Assembly: GCF_025370785.1 (NCBI RefSeq)
Contig: NZ_JAMXFA010000004.1
Location: 173,957-237,956, forward strand
Direction: 5' to 3'
From: Laspinema olomoucense D3b
Lineage (GTDB): Bacteria; Cyanobacteriota; Cyanobacteriia; Cyanobacteriales; Laspinemataceae
Length of the DNA: 64,000 nucleotides
Shown here: positions 9,442 through 17,738 of the stretch, piece after piece
Position numbering within the stretch: position 1 is the first letter of the stretch
Layout: each line of letters opens with the position of its first letter
Made by a program: the position numbers and the translations under genes
Notes under the pieces: generated by a model
Database searches by the model: none
Seen by the model: only the letters and a program-made list of their open reading frames with translations
Told to the model about the DNA's origin: nothing

Positions 9442-12400
9442 ATGCGACCTCTTGAACTGTCTTTAGAAGGATTTACCAGTTTTCGCCGAGAACAAACTCT
9501 GGATTTTTCTGAACTGGATTTATTTGCCATTACTGGGGCAACTGGGGCGGGAAAATCTTCCTTGCTGGATGCGATGACTTATGCCCTTTATGGGATAACA
9601 TCCCGCACTTCCCAAGCGGGTGAATTAGTCAGTCAAGGGGCAAATACTTTAAAGGTGCAATTGCGATTTTCCGTTAGTTTAGGAGAATACCGAATTACCC
9701 GAACTTGGCGATATCGTCCCAGTACCCCAGTGACGCAAGTTTTATTAGAGCGATCGCAGGGGGATGGCAGTTGGGAAACCCTGGAAACGAAGGAACGGGA
9801 AAGCAAAAAGGCAATTACGGAAATTCTGGGCATGGATTTCGATACCTTTACCCGGGTGATTTTGTTACCCCAAGGGCAATTTGATGAGTTTTTAAAAGGA
9901 AATACGGGCAAGCGTCGGGAAATTTTACGGCAATTGGCGGGGTTTGAAATTTTTGAGCGGATGCGGAAGGAAACCAATGATTTAGCCCGATTGTTAAAGC
10001 AGGAATTGGCAACAATTGAGCGACAAATTGCAGATTTGGATGTTCCAGATGCGATCGCCATTCAAGGACAGCGATCGCTATTAGCCACTTTAGAAACCGA
10101 GATTCCGGTCCTGAATCAAAGTGTCTTAACCGCCCAAACTTTGTTAGAGGCGGAAGAACGGCTATTTCAGCAGTTAGAACGTCTCACGAAGTTTCAGCGC
10201 CAATTTGCCGAACTCAACCAGGAACAGCCTACAATTACCGCCCTGAGTGAACGATTGGCCCGTTCCCAAGTGGCCGATCGCCTGCAAGGAGATTGGGCAT
10301 TAGTTCAGGAGGCTCGCACTCAAGATAAATTAGCTGCCAGTCAGGCTCAAAAAGCCGCCCTGAATTTAACCGCAGCGGAAGCTCAATTACAGGCACAACG
10401 GGAAAAACTGGCAGAAGTGAGGGCAGAAGCTGCCGCCCTGGCACCGCAAATTGCTGCCCGGGAGGAAGCCTTAGCCCAAGCGAAAGCCTACGAGGAACAG
10501 CGGCAACAGTTGGAACAGGAGGTGGCGATCACCGCTACCCAATCCCAGCAAAAACAGCAACAGCAACAAGCGGCAAAGCAGGAGTTCGCCCAAGCAGAAG
10601 CGCAAGTTAAGGCGGCAACGGTACAGGTTTCTCTCACAACGGATGCCCTCCAACACCACAAGCCGGGAGGGGACCGTTTAGAACGCCTCACAAGGGTAGC
10701 CCCGTTATTGGTGGAATGGACTCTGGGGGAAAAGCAACGGAAGCAGCAAGCACAAGCCCTGGATCAAGTGAGTCGGGACCGGGCAAATGGCGATCGCACC
10801 TATCAAGCCGCCCTAACACGGTTACAACAGGCACAAGGGGCGATCGGGCAAATCACCCAGGAGATTGCTGCGGGGGAAAGGGCCAACGCAGAAGCCACGA
10901 AATCCAACCATGCAGCCGCTTTACGCTTGTCCCTGGAAGGGGGAGAAACCTGCCCGGTTTGTGGCGGTATCCATCCTGATTCTGAGGCAGAATTACCCCC
11001 CTTACCGGCGATCGCCTGGGTGGATCTCACTGCCTTACAAACCCAGGCAGCAACGGCGACACAAGCCTTGCAGACTGCCCAACTAAATGCCACCAAAGCC
11101 GAAGCTGCCCTAGAAAATCTCACGCAGAAACACCGAGAAATTCAGGAACAATTCGCCGCCCTCACTCAGCAGCAACAGGGGTTAAAACAGCAGATTGCCG
11201 ATGTCTTACAAGGGAGTGAGAGTGAGGACCTGGATGCAGTCGCCCTGCAACAGGAACGAGAAGCCCTCCAAAAGAGCGATCGGGCATACCGAGAAGCCGC
11301 CGCCGCCTATCAACAAGCCATCACCCGCCTGGAAACCGCCCAGCAAGCCCGTGAGTTTAGCAGTCGCACCTATCAAGCGGCCCTCACCGATGCCCACGTT
11401 GCTACAGAGGAACTCACGCGACGGCAACATAACCTCCAAGAAGTGAGGGAGAAACTGGCAGCGATGACGGAGGGATTATCCTATCAAGTTCTCGCCCAAA
11501 CCCTAGCCGAACAAAAACAAACCCTCAGCAGTCGCATTTCCGCTGCGGAAACTGCCCATCAAACAGCCGAAAATCGGGTCATCCAAGCCCGAGAAACTGC
11601 CCATCAAACCCAGGTTAGTGCCGATGCTGCCCAAGTCAAACAACAGCAGTGTCAGACTCGGTGGCAGACGCAATTACAAGGGACGAATTTAACCGAAGCT
11701 ACCTTTCTCACTGCCCTTGCCTCCCCGGAGGAACAGGCGAAATGGCAACAGGCAATCACCCACCATCGAGAAAGCAGCATCGAGTTATCTACTCGCATCG
11801 CGGACTTACAAGCAGAAATAGGCGATCGCACCACTGATGCCCACCAGTTGCAACAGCGACAACAAGCGAAACAAACTGCCGAACAACAGTTAAAAACAGC
11901 CCAAGATAAACGAGTGGAATTATCCACATGGATACAATCTGCTGAACAGAAACAAGCGCAATCGGAAAAACTCCTAATTGAACAAGAAACCGTCAGCAAA
12001 AACTACGATATTTATCATGTTTTAGCCCAAAATCTCAAAACCAACGAATTTCAATCCTATATCTTAGAACATTTAGAATCAGAATTAGTTGCCCGAGCTA
12101 CCTTACTGTTAAAAGAACTCACCGAATCCCGCTACGCCTTGCAAATGCAAGAAGGAGAATATTGGGTCGAAGATAATTGGAATGGGGGCGAACTGCGGCG
12201 AGTCCGAACCCTCTCCGGAGGAGAAACCTTTGCTACTTCCCTCTCAATGGCGATCGCGCTTTCGGAAAAACTTTCAATGGGGGCAGAATTAGGCAGTTTA
12301 TTCCTCGATGAAGGATTCGGAACCTTAGATTCAGAAACCCTAGAAAGTGTCACTCAAATCCTGGAATCCCTCCGCCAACAAAACCGCACTATCGGCGTAA

Positions 12401-12495
12401 TCACTCATGTCAAATCATTAGGAGAACGACTCCCCACCCAAGTGAAAGTCTTTAAGTCTCCCCAAGGATCTCGCCTTGAGGTGGAGGTTTTGTAA
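9442..12495 (+). CDS. sbcC: Nuclease SbcCD subunit C (Rad50-type SMC ATPase)
   Basis: ATPase subunit of SbcCD. 1017 residues, the usual length. Walker A GATGAGKSS is at residues ~33-41, followed by the TLPQGQFDEFL-like Q-loop region (~150). Long glutamine- and alanine-rich coiled coils (about 180-490 and 530-840) flank the zinc hook CPVCGG (Cys504, Cys507), through which two complexes dimerise. The ABC signature LSGGETF is near 923 and Walker B LFLDEGFGTLD near 952, ending in the D-loop and a switch histidine. Start ATG 9442 (MRPLELSLEGFTSF). It works with the SbcD subunit encoded just upstream. A terminator hairpin follows. Confidence 0.96.
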   Translation: MRPLELSLEGFTSFRREQTLDFSELDLFAITGATGAGKSSLLDAMTYALYGITSRTSQAGELVSQGANTLKVQLRFSVSLGEYRITRTWRYRPSTPVTQVLLERSQGDGSWETLETKERESKKAITEILGMDFDTFTRVILLPQGQFDEFLKGNTGKRREILRQLAGFEIFERMRKETNDLARLLKQELATIERQIADLDVPDAIAIQGQRSLLATLETEIPVLNQSVLTAQTLLEAEERLFQQLERLTKFQRQFAELNQEQPTITALSERLARSQVADRLQGDWALVQEARTQDKLAASQAQKAALNLTAAEAQLQAQREKLAEVRAEAAALAPQIAAREEALAQAKAYEEQRQQLEQEVAITATQSQQKQQQQQAAKQEFAQAEAQVKAATVQVSLTTDALQHHKPGGDRLERLTRVAPLLVEWTLGEKQRKQQAQALDQVSRDRANGDRTYQAALTRLQQAQGAIGQITQEIAAGERANAEATKSNHAAALRLSLEGGETCPVCGGIHPDSEAELPPLPAIAWVDLTALQTQAATATQALQTAQLNATKAEAALENLTQKHREIQEQFAALTQQQQGLKQQIADVLQGSESEDLDAVALQQEREALQKSDRAYREAAAAYQQAITRLETAQQAREFSSRTYQAALTDAHVATEELTRRQHNLQEVREKLAAMTEGLSYQVLAQTLAEQKQTLSSRISAAETAHQTAENRVIQARETAHQTQVSADAAQVKQQQCQTRWQTQLQGTNLTEATFLTALASPEEQAKWQQAITHHRESSIELSTRIADLQAEIGDRTTDAHQLQQRQQAKQTAEQQLKTAQDKRVELSTWIQSAEQKQAQSEKLLIEQETVSKNYDIYHVLAQNLKTNEFQSYILEHLESELVARATLLLKELTESRYALQMQEGEYWVEDNWNGGELRRVRTLSGGETFATSLSMAIALSEKLSMGAELGSLFLDEGFGTLDSETLESVTQILESLRQQNRTIGVITHVKSLGERLPTQVKVFKSPQGSRLEVEVL

Positions 12496-12569
12496 TTCAA
12501 AGAGAGGACAAACCCGGAAACGGCGGGAGTCGTTACTAAAAACCCAGAAAAACTCAGGGTTACTTGTTG

Positions 12570-12622
12570 GGCGTCACGACTTCAGTCATTATTTTTCCAC
12601 TGACTACGGGACGCTTTTTTTA
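12570..12622 (+). terminator. Terminator-like hairpin after sbcC
   Basis: GCGTC (12571-12575) pairs with GACGC (12610-12614) and an inner ACTGAC/GTCAGT-like arm extends the stem; the stem is followed directly by seven T residues (12615-12621). Position 75 bp after the sbcC stop and the T run fit an intrinsic terminator. Confidence 0.65.
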
Positions 12623-12670
12623 TTGAATAAATCCGTAAAATGAAATGGAACGAAAACGACTTCTCCCAAA

Positions 12671-12781
12671 TTATAGGTCCTCATAAACCTCATTTTCAGG
12701 ATTATCCAAAACTTTAGCAAAAGCCTCATCAGACAATCGGTTAATCGCCCTAACCTCCACATTTCGCCCAGAAAAAATTAC
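12671..12781 (-). pseudogene. 36-codon fragment in frame after the thioesterase stop
   Basis: Directly after the TGA of the thioesterase gene, the same frame continues open for 36 codons to TAA at 12671. The peptide contains NRLSDEAFAKVLDNPENEVY, which resembles the C-terminal tail of small cyanobacterial proteins of unknown role or antitoxin-like proteins (recalled; not verified). No ATG/GTG with a ribosome binding site sits at its head. It looks like the remains of a gene whose 5' part was replaced, or a rarely read-through extension. I cannot tell which. Confidence 0.35.
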
Positions 12782-13222
12782 TCACATTTTATCCCCATTT
12801 GATTCAATTACAGCTTGTTGATATTGCTCATAAGCGGCGACAAATTCCTTGGGAATGGCTTTGGGTCGCATCGTCACCGCATCCACCCAAACCCACAGCA
12901 CTTCAGCGGTTACGACTAAATCGGTTTCGCCTTTTTTGCGAATTTCATAATGACGAGTGACCCGAGTCCCGCGTAACTTTTCTAACCAAGTAGTAATCGC
13001 TAAAATATCCCCGGCTACCGCTGGGCGTAAATAATCAATTGTGACTCGCCGCATGATAAAATAGCCGCCCAATTCTCGATAGCGATTTAGGGAAAACCCC
13101 AAATGTTCCGAATGTTGAATTCCCACATCTTCTAAATAATGTTGGTAGCTGGCATTATTGACATGACCCAAAGCATCCATTTCATAATGCCGCACGCGAA
13201 TATCAGTCACAAATTTTTCCAT
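12782..13222 (-). CDS. Acyl-CoA thioesterase, hotdog fold (4HBT family)
   Basis: Likely hydrolyses an acyl-CoA or acyl-ACP thioester. From ATG 13222 the protein is 146 residues (MEKFVTDIRVRHYEMDALGH), the normal length for a single-hotdog YbgC/FatB-like enzyme, with the active-site pattern HYEMDALGHVNNASYQHYLED near the N-terminus. An upstream ATG at 13285 overlaps the stop codon of the preceding gene by the coupling tetranucleotide ATGA, but the 21 extra residues do not look like the family, so I prefer the shorter form. The gene lies directly behind an acyl-CoA dehydrogenase-like gene, and a joint acyl-thioester role is inferred. Substrate unknown. Confidence 0.85.
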   Translation of the reverse strand: MEKFVTDIRVRHYEMDALGHVNNASYQHYLEDVGIQHSEHLGFSLNRYRELGGYFIMRRVTIDYLRPAVAGDILAITTWLEKLRGTRVTRHYEIRKKGETDLVVTAEVLWVWVDAVTMRPKAIPKEFVAAYEQYQQAVIESNGDKM

Positions 13223-13281
13223 GATTAAGCCCATTGAATTGAGTGAATTTATCTTGATTGTAAACAAATTTGCTCCGTCAT

Positions 13282-14370
13282 TCACGGCGATCTCATCAAT
13301 TGTGCCAAAGTTGCTTCCATCACCGCTGAAGTTTGCCCGGAGACACCAAAAACTAGGGCCTCTCGATACACCCGTCCCGCTTGAGATTCCCCCAAATTGG
13401 ACGCGCCACTAGAAACCGTAATCGCACCTTGCGCCGTTTTATAGGCTAAATCAATCGCTTGAACTCGCAAAAGTAACGCCTGGGAATACCAAGTATCGAG
13501 TTCCTCCCGGGATTGGTGGAACAGTAGCTGCTGAATGTTTTGGCGACAGATGATGACTTGGCGATCAAGGGCATTAAACGCAGCAGCTATCCCGGGGAGT
13601 GGTTTTTTCTGGGCGATCGCAGCAATAATATCTAATCCGGCGCGGGCGCATCCTAAGAGGAGACAAGTATTATTTAGAACCGTTTTGCGATCGCTTTCAT
13701 GAATCCATCCCGCCGGTTGCATAAACAACAGCTTTTCCTCGGGCAAAAACCACTGTTCCAGAATGCCACTAACGGTTTGAGTCGATTGCATTGCCGCCAA
13801 GGACATGGGCGCATTCCAGGTAATTTGCCCCCCGCTTTTTTGGCAATTTACTAAGGGAATTATCCCATAAACTGCCCTATGATCGGGTAATTCTGCCCCC
13901 AATACTACCTCATGAAAAATTCCAAAGCCGGTTACCCAAGGCACAGTCCCAGAAAGCAGAAATCCTCCTGGAATGGGTAAGGCTTTCACTAAAGGATTTC
14001 CCTGGCGTCGCAAATGAGAAACCCCAATTCCTAACAACCGCTTTCCTGTCGCTAAATGAGGGAGATATTCGGCTTTCAATGCCTGATTATGACTGCGACT
14101 AATGGCGCTTCCGGCACTTTGATGCTGGGTTTGTAAAAACCCTAACGCACCGGAGTAACGGGCGATCGCCTCCTGAATTTCCCAAGCAGTTTGCGGATCC
14201 ACTGTTCCCCAAGGTTCGGGCAGTTTTAACCCCAATAAATGACGACTGCCTAATCCTTTTAAGGCAGTTTTCAAGGCATCTGGATCCTGGTCCAGGATGG
14301 CCGCATTCGGTGCTACAACGTCTTGCAAATAAGACTCTGCCACCGCTAAAAGGGTTGGCTGGGAATTCAT
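13282..14370 (-). CDS. Acyl-CoA dehydrogenase-family flavoprotein
   Basis: 362 residues, similar to acyl-CoA/acyl-ACP dehydrogenases. The N-terminal helical domain includes LLGLKLPEPWGT and a QTQHQSAGSAI stretch, the middle beta domain has IGVSHLRRQGNPLVKA and SGTVPWVTGFG (flavin/substrate cleft), and the C-terminal helical bundle ends with a QAIDLAYKTAQGAITVSSG...GRVYREALVFGVSGQTSAV segment that fits the FAD-binding end of the family. I could not place the catalytic glutamate, so the true reaction may differ from classical beta-oxidation. Its stop overlaps a possible start of the downstream thioesterase gene, which suggests translational coupling. Confidence 0.8.
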   Translation of the reverse strand: MNSQPTLLAVAESYLQDVVAPNAAILDQDPDALKTALKGLGSRHLLGLKLPEPWGTVDPQTAWEIQEAIARYSGALGFLQTQHQSAGSAISRSHNQALKAEYLPHLATGKRLLGIGVSHLRRQGNPLVKALPIPGGFLLSGTVPWVTGFGIFHEVVLGAELPDHRAVYGIIPLVNCQKSGGQITWNAPMSLAAMQSTQTVSGILEQWFLPEEKLLFMQPAGWIHESDRKTVLNNTCLLLGCARAGLDIIAAIAQKKPLPGIAAAFNALDRQVIICRQNIQQLLFHQSREELDTWYSQALLLRVQAIDLAYKTAQGAITVSSGASNLGESQAGRVYREALVFGVSGQTSAVMEATLAQLMRSP

Positions 14371-14506
14371 GTGCTTAGTTTTTAAAACCTGATTCCGTCT
14401 GTTAATTTTCTAAATGATACGATGCCCTCTTCTTTATATTCCAGTCCAGCAGTTTTTTAGTCAAAACGATAAAATAGAAAGAGATAATCTTTTAGGAAAT
14501 TATATC

Positions 14507-14881
14507 ATGCTGAACCCTATTCATCGAATTGTTATCATTTTTGGGTTGACTTTATTGCTGGTATTCGGTGCGTCATCCGCACAAGGCTCAGTTGCGGATG
14601 CCAGTCGGATTTCTCGCTTAGAATCGGAAATTTTTAGCCTGCGATCGCAAATCAATCGGTTAGAATCCGACGTCGCTAGATTGGGGAGGCAACCCGATGC
14701 TTCTCCAAGCATCTCCCGCCCCCAACTCGAAGAGATTCCCCCATCCACGCCCAGGCAACCGGATGACCCCTCCCTCGCCGAACAATTTGATAACCTCGCT
14801 ATCTTGGCGATCGAACTCAAAGAACGCATCGCAACTGTAGAAGAGAGACTCTTAGAAATCGAGGTTCGGATTACCCCTTAA
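14507..14881 (+). CDS. Secreted or anchored short coiled-coil protein
   Basis: 124 residues from ATG 14507 (MLNPIHRIVIIFGLTLLLVFG); an upstream ATG at 14414 would bury the hydrophobic segment 40 residues in and is less likely. The N-terminus is a signal peptide or anchor with a possible cleavage after GASSAQG. It is followed by a heptad coiled coil (SRLESEIFSLRSQINRLESDV), a proline/serine-rich linker and a second predicted coil (LAILAIELKERIATVEERLL). No enzymatic motif is seen; function unknown. It diverges from the acyl-CoA dehydrogenase-like gene. Confidence 0.7.
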   Translation: MLNPIHRIVIIFGLTLLLVFGASSAQGSVADASRISRLESEIFSLRSQINRLESDVARLGRQPDASPSISRPQLEEIPPSTPRQPDDPSLAEQFDNLAILAIELKERIATVEERLLEIEVRITP

Positions 14882-15015
14882 CTGAGGATGGAAGGGGACT
14901 TGTGCCATTGAGCATAAAATTGTTTACAGCAGCGCTTTACCCCTGTCCCCCAATTATGTCATAATTTAAAGAGAGATAAAATTACTTTATTTTTTCAGAA
15001 AATTGAGGTTACCCT

Positions 15016-15423
15016 ATGCTATCGCCTTGGCCCAGTTTAGTCACCATTTCGGCCTTAATTGTTTACTTTGTTGTCACGATTAATGTCGGTCGTGCCAGAG
15101 CTAAATACAAAATAATACCTCCCGCCATGTCAGGAAATCCCGATTTTGAAAGAGTGGTACGGGTCCATGAAAATACCTTAGAACAACTCATTTCGTTCTT
15201 GCCTGCTTTATGGATTTTTTCCGCTTTTGTGAGTCCGGTTTGGGCAGCGGCGATCGGGGGAGTTTGGGTTGTGGGACGAATTATTTACGCCTGGGGATAT
15301 TACCAAGCGGCTGAAAAACGAGGAATCGGCTTTGCAATTAGTTCATTAACCAACATGATCCTGATCATCGGTTCCTTAGTGGGAATTATTTTGAACGTGA
15401 CTCAATCGGGCCTTTTCAGCTAA
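15016..15423 (+). CDS. MAPEG-family membrane protein
   Basis: 135-residue four-helix membrane protein of the MAPEG family (membrane-associated proteins in eicosanoid and glutathione metabolism). Visible features are the first helix ending in NVGRARAKYKI, the conserved loop FERVVRVHENTLEQL (residues ~50-65, glutathione-binding ExRVxxNxxE region), and the later GRIIYAWGYYQAAEKRGIGF motif with its conserved RxxYxxGY-like pattern. In bacteria such proteins can be glutathione transferases or peroxidases; the substrate here is unknown. AT-rich upstream DNA and a GAGGTTACC-type weak ribosome binding site precede the ATG. Confidence 0.9.
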   Translation: MLSPWPSLVTISALIVYFVVTINVGRARAKYKIIPPAMSGNPDFERVVRVHENTLEQLISFLPALWIFSAFVSPVWAAAIGGVWVVGRIIYAWGYYQAAEKRGIGFAISSLTNMILIIGSLVGIILNVTQSGLFS

Positions 15424-15573
15424 TTTGAGTTTAACTATCTCTCCAATACAGTGAGGGTAAAATCGGGAAAATTCTTCCTTAAATTTACCCTCACTGAAGC
15501 CTTCAAACTTGTTTAAAATTATCTTTTTATCGCTTTTTTTGAATAGAAAATCTGGCTGCTGTTTTGAGAACCT

Positions 15574-16497
15574 ATGATAAATCACTGTCCCGTTTGCGAT
15601 ACGGAATATTTAGAGGGAGAATATGAACGCTGTTCTAGCTGTGGATGGGATTTGACCCCAGTTCCCGGTAGTGCCTCCAGCAAACTCAGAAAAGCGTTTT
15701 TAGCCAAACAACAAATTCAGATAGACTGGGCGAGAAGAATGTGGGTGCGCCAGCAAATGCCAGGGGAATTCACTCCTCATCCGGCAGGAAAATTTAATGA
15801 TTCTGAGAGATTCTCTCAGTTAGAAAATCAGGTTGATGAACGGTTTAATCAAGTCACAATTCAGTTACAAGAAGCCCGAGGAGAACGAGCCTATCTCCAA
15901 TCTCAAATCGAATGGATTTCTGCTTATTTACAGGGGTTGAATTTCCAGCAAATTGAAACCGTGTTAAGTCAGGTTTCTGAGTGGATACAGGGGAGTGCAA
16001 TCTTGCCAACTCAGGGAGAGACTGCGGAACCTTTCTATCCTAGTTCTGAGGTGGGAATTGATTACAGTCGGTTAATGAATTTACTCTCCAAAGGCAAATG
16101 GAGAAAAGCTGATGAAGAAACTTGGGCGATCACCCTAAAAGCAACGGTTCGAGAAGAGGAAGGCTGGTTAAGCATAGAAGACTTAGAAAGGTTTCCCAAA
16201 ACCGATTTAGTGACCCTAAATTGGTTGTGGGAATACTATAGTCATGGTCAGTTTGGATTGAGGGTACAACAGGAAATTTGGGAAAGGGTCCAAGGGGATT
16301 ATACTGCATTTTGCGATCGCGTCCGATGGCGGGTACAGGACAACTGGATTTACTATGACGAACTCGACTTTTCCTTAGAAGCGGTAGCGGGTCATCTCCC
16401 GGCGATCGCATGGCGGAAACGTTCTTGTTATGGCGTCGGAAAATCCACCGCCCAAGAAGCCTTAATTACCTTATTTCATTCTCTACAAAATATTTGA
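15574..16497 (+). CDS. GUN4-domain protein with N-terminal zinc ribbon
   Basis: 307 residues. The N-terminus is a zinc ribbon (Cys5, Cys8, Cys20, Cys23: CPVC...CSSCGW). A middle region (85-150) is helical and coiled-coil-like. The C-terminal GUN4 domain (about 165-300) begins DYSRLMNLLSKGKWRKADEE and carries WLWEYYSHGQFGLRVQ and the closing HLPAIAW. Canonical GUN4 binds protoporphyrin/Mg-protoporphyrin and activates Mg-chelatase; cyanobacteria have many additional GUN4-fusion proteins, often with kinase or protease domains, whose roles are not established. A tetrapyrrole- or signalling-related role is inference. It starts at ATG 15574. A GC-rich hairpin (TTCCCCCTC/GAGGGGGAA, 16511-16533) follows the stop. 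Confidence 0.85.
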   Translation: MINHCPVCDTEYLEGEYERCSSCGWDLTPVPGSASSKLRKAFLAKQQIQIDWARRMWVRQQMPGEFTPHPAGKFNDSERFSQLENQVDERFNQVTIQLQEARGERAYLQSQIEWISAYLQGLNFQQIETVLSQVSEWIQGSAILPTQGETAEPFYPSSEVGIDYSRLMNLLSKGKWRKADEETWAITLKATVREEEGWLSIEDLERFPKTDLVTLNWLWEYYSHGQFGLRVQQEIWERVQGDYTAFCDRVRWRVQDNWIYYDELDFSLEAVAGHLPAIAWRKRSCYGVGKSTAQEALITLFHSLQNI

Positions 16498-16600
16498 AAC
16501 CACCCCTTAATTCCCCCTCTGGGTGAGGGGGAAAATAAGTTAGGGTATTCCAAGAAATAAATCGTCCAACTTTGATGCGATCGCACCTAACAAGATTCGT

Positions 16601-16656
16601 TTAGCCCGCGCAGGCGGGCTTCGTCTGTATAGCCCCACCCTTGAGGGTGCGGGTTG
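16601..16656 (+). repeat. Interspersed double-hairpin repeat, family A, copy 2
   Basis: Plus-strand copy: TTAGCCCGCGCAGGCGGGCT, then TCGTCTGTATAGCCCC, then ACCCTTGAGGGTGCGGGTTG. It lies between the convergent GUN4 and SPFH genes. Differences from copies 3 and 4 are few (TTGAGG instead of TTTAGG, C for T in the spacer). Confidence 0.85.
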
Positions 16657-16698
16657 TTTGGATATTTTATTTTTTGGAGTTACCTTACTGAGTCAGGA

Positions 16699-17544
16699 TT
16701 AAGAATCCCCTTCAACATTTCCTAAATTAAACAAAAAAGGAACCCGGGGCGCATCCTTTCCTAATACTAAAACCTTGGGCATTTGCGCGCCTCCTTCTCG
16801 CCAAGCTTGAATCGCTTCTTTCTGTAGCACTAACTCACCCCCTTGGACTTTTAATGTTTCGGCTAACAGTCGTTGTGCTTCTGCTCGCCCTTGAGCGCGA
16901 TTAATATCAGCTTGGGCTTCTTGTTCCGCTTCCCGAGCAATATAAACCGCTCTTTGCGCCCGTTGTTCCGCAATTTGTTTCTCTTCAACCGCCTTAGCAA
17001 AGTCAGTTGAAAAATTCAAATCAATCACACTGGTATCGATGACAATGACCCCATATTTTTCTAATCGACTGCTCAAAGCATTATCAAAATCTTCCTTCAA
17101 AGCACTCCGTTGAGTAATCGATTCTTCAGCGGTTTTTTTAGCACCTGCTATTTTAAACGATTCCTGAGTTTGAGGAGCAATAATTTTTGCCACAATATTC
17201 TCCAAAGACCCTTGAGTTCGCCGAATTGTCACCACTTGAGTCGGATCTAAGCGAAAGTTGATCGCAAATCGTCCCGTTAAATCCTGTAAATCTCGGGTGG
17301 CACTTTTGGCAGGGACTTCAAACTTTTGCACCGTCACATCATACACATCCACTTTTGAAATTAAGGGCGGTTTGAGGTGAATTCCTTCAAGTAAAGCGCC
17401 ATCGCGAGATTTACCCAGGATACTCAGCACCCCTGCCTCCCCAGGGTTGATAATCACAAAAGAACTTGATCCAAACAAAAGTATTAAGGCTAAGACAATT
17501 CCAATGACGATCGCTTGGATATTTTGGGTGTACTGATTTTTCAA
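16699..17544 (-). CDS. Prohibitin-like SPFH/band 7 membrane protein
   Basis: 281 residues. A single N-terminal membrane helix (AIVIGIVLALILLFGSSSF, ~11-29) is followed by the SPFH domain (NPGEAGVLSILGKSRDGALL..., ~33-200) and a C-terminal coiled coil rich in Glu, Ala and Gln (EEKQIAEQRAQRAVYIAREAEQEAQ, ~190-245). The order and length match bacterial prohibitin homologues, which oligomerise in the membrane and act in membrane organisation or with proteases such as FtsH (family knowledge). It is probably monocistronic. The N-terminus is cytoplasmic and the bulk likely periplasmic or lumenal; topology not proven. Confidence 0.92.
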   Translation of the reverse strand: MKNQYTQNIQAIVIGIVLALILLFGSSSFVIINPGEAGVLSILGKSRDGALLEGIHLKPPLISKVDVYDVTVQKFEVPAKSATRDLQDLTGRFAINFRLDPTQVVTIRRTQGSLENIVAKIIAPQTQESFKIAGAKKTAEESITQRSALKEDFDNALSSRLEKYGVIVIDTSVIDLNFSTDFAKAVEEKQIAEQRAQRAVYIAREAEQEAQADINRAQGRAEAQRLLAETLKVQGGELVLQKEAIQAWREGGAQMPKVLVLGKDAPRVPFLFNLGNVEGDS

Positions 17545-17738
17545 ATCCTTATCTCCTGTGATGGCATAATCAGACTACATCTTATAGATTAGCAGAGTAT
17601 CCTAGGAGTGGGAAACTTATGGAGGAGGGATTTTTGCTTTCAAGGGTATTGTCAACTCCAGCGGGGTGGCGAGTACCCAAAATTTTAGAAATTATTTACA
17701 CTAGATGGATAGCTTGTTGCACTTGAGGAGTCACGCCC

